A DNA stretch of 64,000 nt from the NCBI RefSeq assembly GCF_032854445.1, contig NC_088296.1, positions 22,993,853 to 23,057,852 on the forward strand, read 5' to 3'. Of the stretch, positions 63,302 to 64,000 are shown piece by piece (within the stretch, counting starts at the first letter, position 1; each line of letters starts with the position of its first letter). The DNA is from Liolophura sinensis (Eukaryota > Mollusca > Polyplacophora > Chitonida > Chitonidae). The notes beneath the pieces were generated by a model that was not told the origin of the DNA, made no database searches, and saw only the letters and a program-made list of their open reading frames with translations. The translations under genes and the position numbers were made by a program.

Positions 63302-64000
63302 AGCATAACAGGCCCTGTTATATATGTACAGCGAGGACCTGATGGAAAGCACTTTATTCAATGCTTTGTTTATTTCTCTGGCTGTTCATTGGCTGTTAAT
63401 TCTGTGTTTAAAAATAGTTGAATCCACCTGGAGCGTACATAAGCGGTGTTTTCTGTGCAGAGAGGAGGTATTTTTGCTGCATCCACCGAGAGCCAGGAGA
63501 GTGTGCGACGCTCTCGTATCGAGTCCATTATATTTATATGAGCTGGTGATGCCAGTTTCGTTTGGGAGGACAGATTTTTATGCCGGCACCGTTTGTGTAC
63601 CACAGTAGTACTGATGTCTGGTTTATGTGAATTTCTGCGGAAGTCACGTTTATTGGTGTTCGGATCTTTATTATGATTATACAGTGTTGACTGTGTAATT
63701 TGTTTAACACGCTGACCTCACCTGACCGACAAGGTCGTCAAGGACTCTAAACTGAAGTTTTCAGTTTTGCAAAGGACGTTCGTTCTGCCTCAAGGTGACA
63801 TTACTCTACGTCTCTGAACGGCTCGTCTGTGAGCTTCTGCGGGAGCTGTGAATGTTCTAAAGTGAATTATACCTCCATGCCTGTATTTACCCTGTGTTGT
63901 GCTCTGCGGGTGTGACGTCATTCAAAGGCTTGACTGTTCCAGTTCTGTGTAACCTGTGTTCGCGTTCGCTAACCTAGCGAAGTACCTGCCTGGGACAATT
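63302..64000. mobile_element. LTR of the 7229 family: second part, runs off the window
   Basis: AGCATAACAGGCCCTGTTAT onward matches 7295-7990 closely to the window end, lacking about 9 bases at the junction compared with the intact copy. Whether it is a solo LTR or belongs to a full element cannot be seen. Confidence 0.85.

Overview
This is animal nuclear DNA: AT-rich, intron-dense, full of decayed transposable elements, with no bacterial-style gene packing. The repeats are a tRNA-derived SINE with an (AAAT)n tail, a second short repeat whose 3' end reads GTACGACGTTAAACCCC, Tc1, Penelope-like, I-like and LTR elements, and long (TA)n tracts. Together they suggest a marine lophotrochozoan, most likely a mollusc. 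That placement is inference from remembered repeat types, not a database result.

The window holds two paralogous SLC6 genes (sodium/chloride-dependent neurotransmitter and amino-acid transporter family) in tandem, both on the minus strand. Gene A runs from 21699 down to 2842 in 13 exons and encodes 602 residues without interruption. Gene B runs from 58390 down to 41279 in 13 exons. I built the exons by hand from GT/AG sites, reading phase and family motifs. Exons 1, 2 and 4 to 12 have identical lengths in the two genes (151, 132, 133, 135, 104, 125, 113, 132, 100, 110, 168 bp), so they are a gene duplication. Only exon 3 (262 v 247) and the C-terminal exon 13 differ. Both terminal exons are short and were found by phase and tail similarity. 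Gene B as given carries two mutually compensating frame shifts inside exon 3 and a decayed second copy of exon 4. Both genes keep the Na2 ligands but have replaced Asn residues of the Na1/chloride region.

Layout: 1-2841, 3' flank with old repeats; 2842-21699, gene A, whose introns hold SINEs, a solo LTR (7229-8244), (TA)n tracts, a Penelope-like remnant (15.2-18.3 kb) and a 22-bp minisatellite beside the exon 1 donor; 21.8-41.2 kb, intergenic, with a second solo LTR (22480-23243), a decayed tandem duplication (24.0-29.1 kb), two coding-phase minisatellites (31.2-31.7 and 34.35-35.1 kb) and a nearly intact Tc1 element (39041-40567); 41279-58390, gene B, whose introns hold SINEs, a large inverted repeat (55.4-56.4 kb) and a 35-bp repeat; 58.4-64.0 kb, a transposon graveyard with non-LTR and tnp2-like fragments and an LTR split by a 5'-truncated I-like retrotransposon with a 13-bp target duplication.

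I saw no operon, CRISPR array, defence island or RNA gene. The interest lies in the paralogous transporter pair and in how repeats have accumulated around its splice sites.
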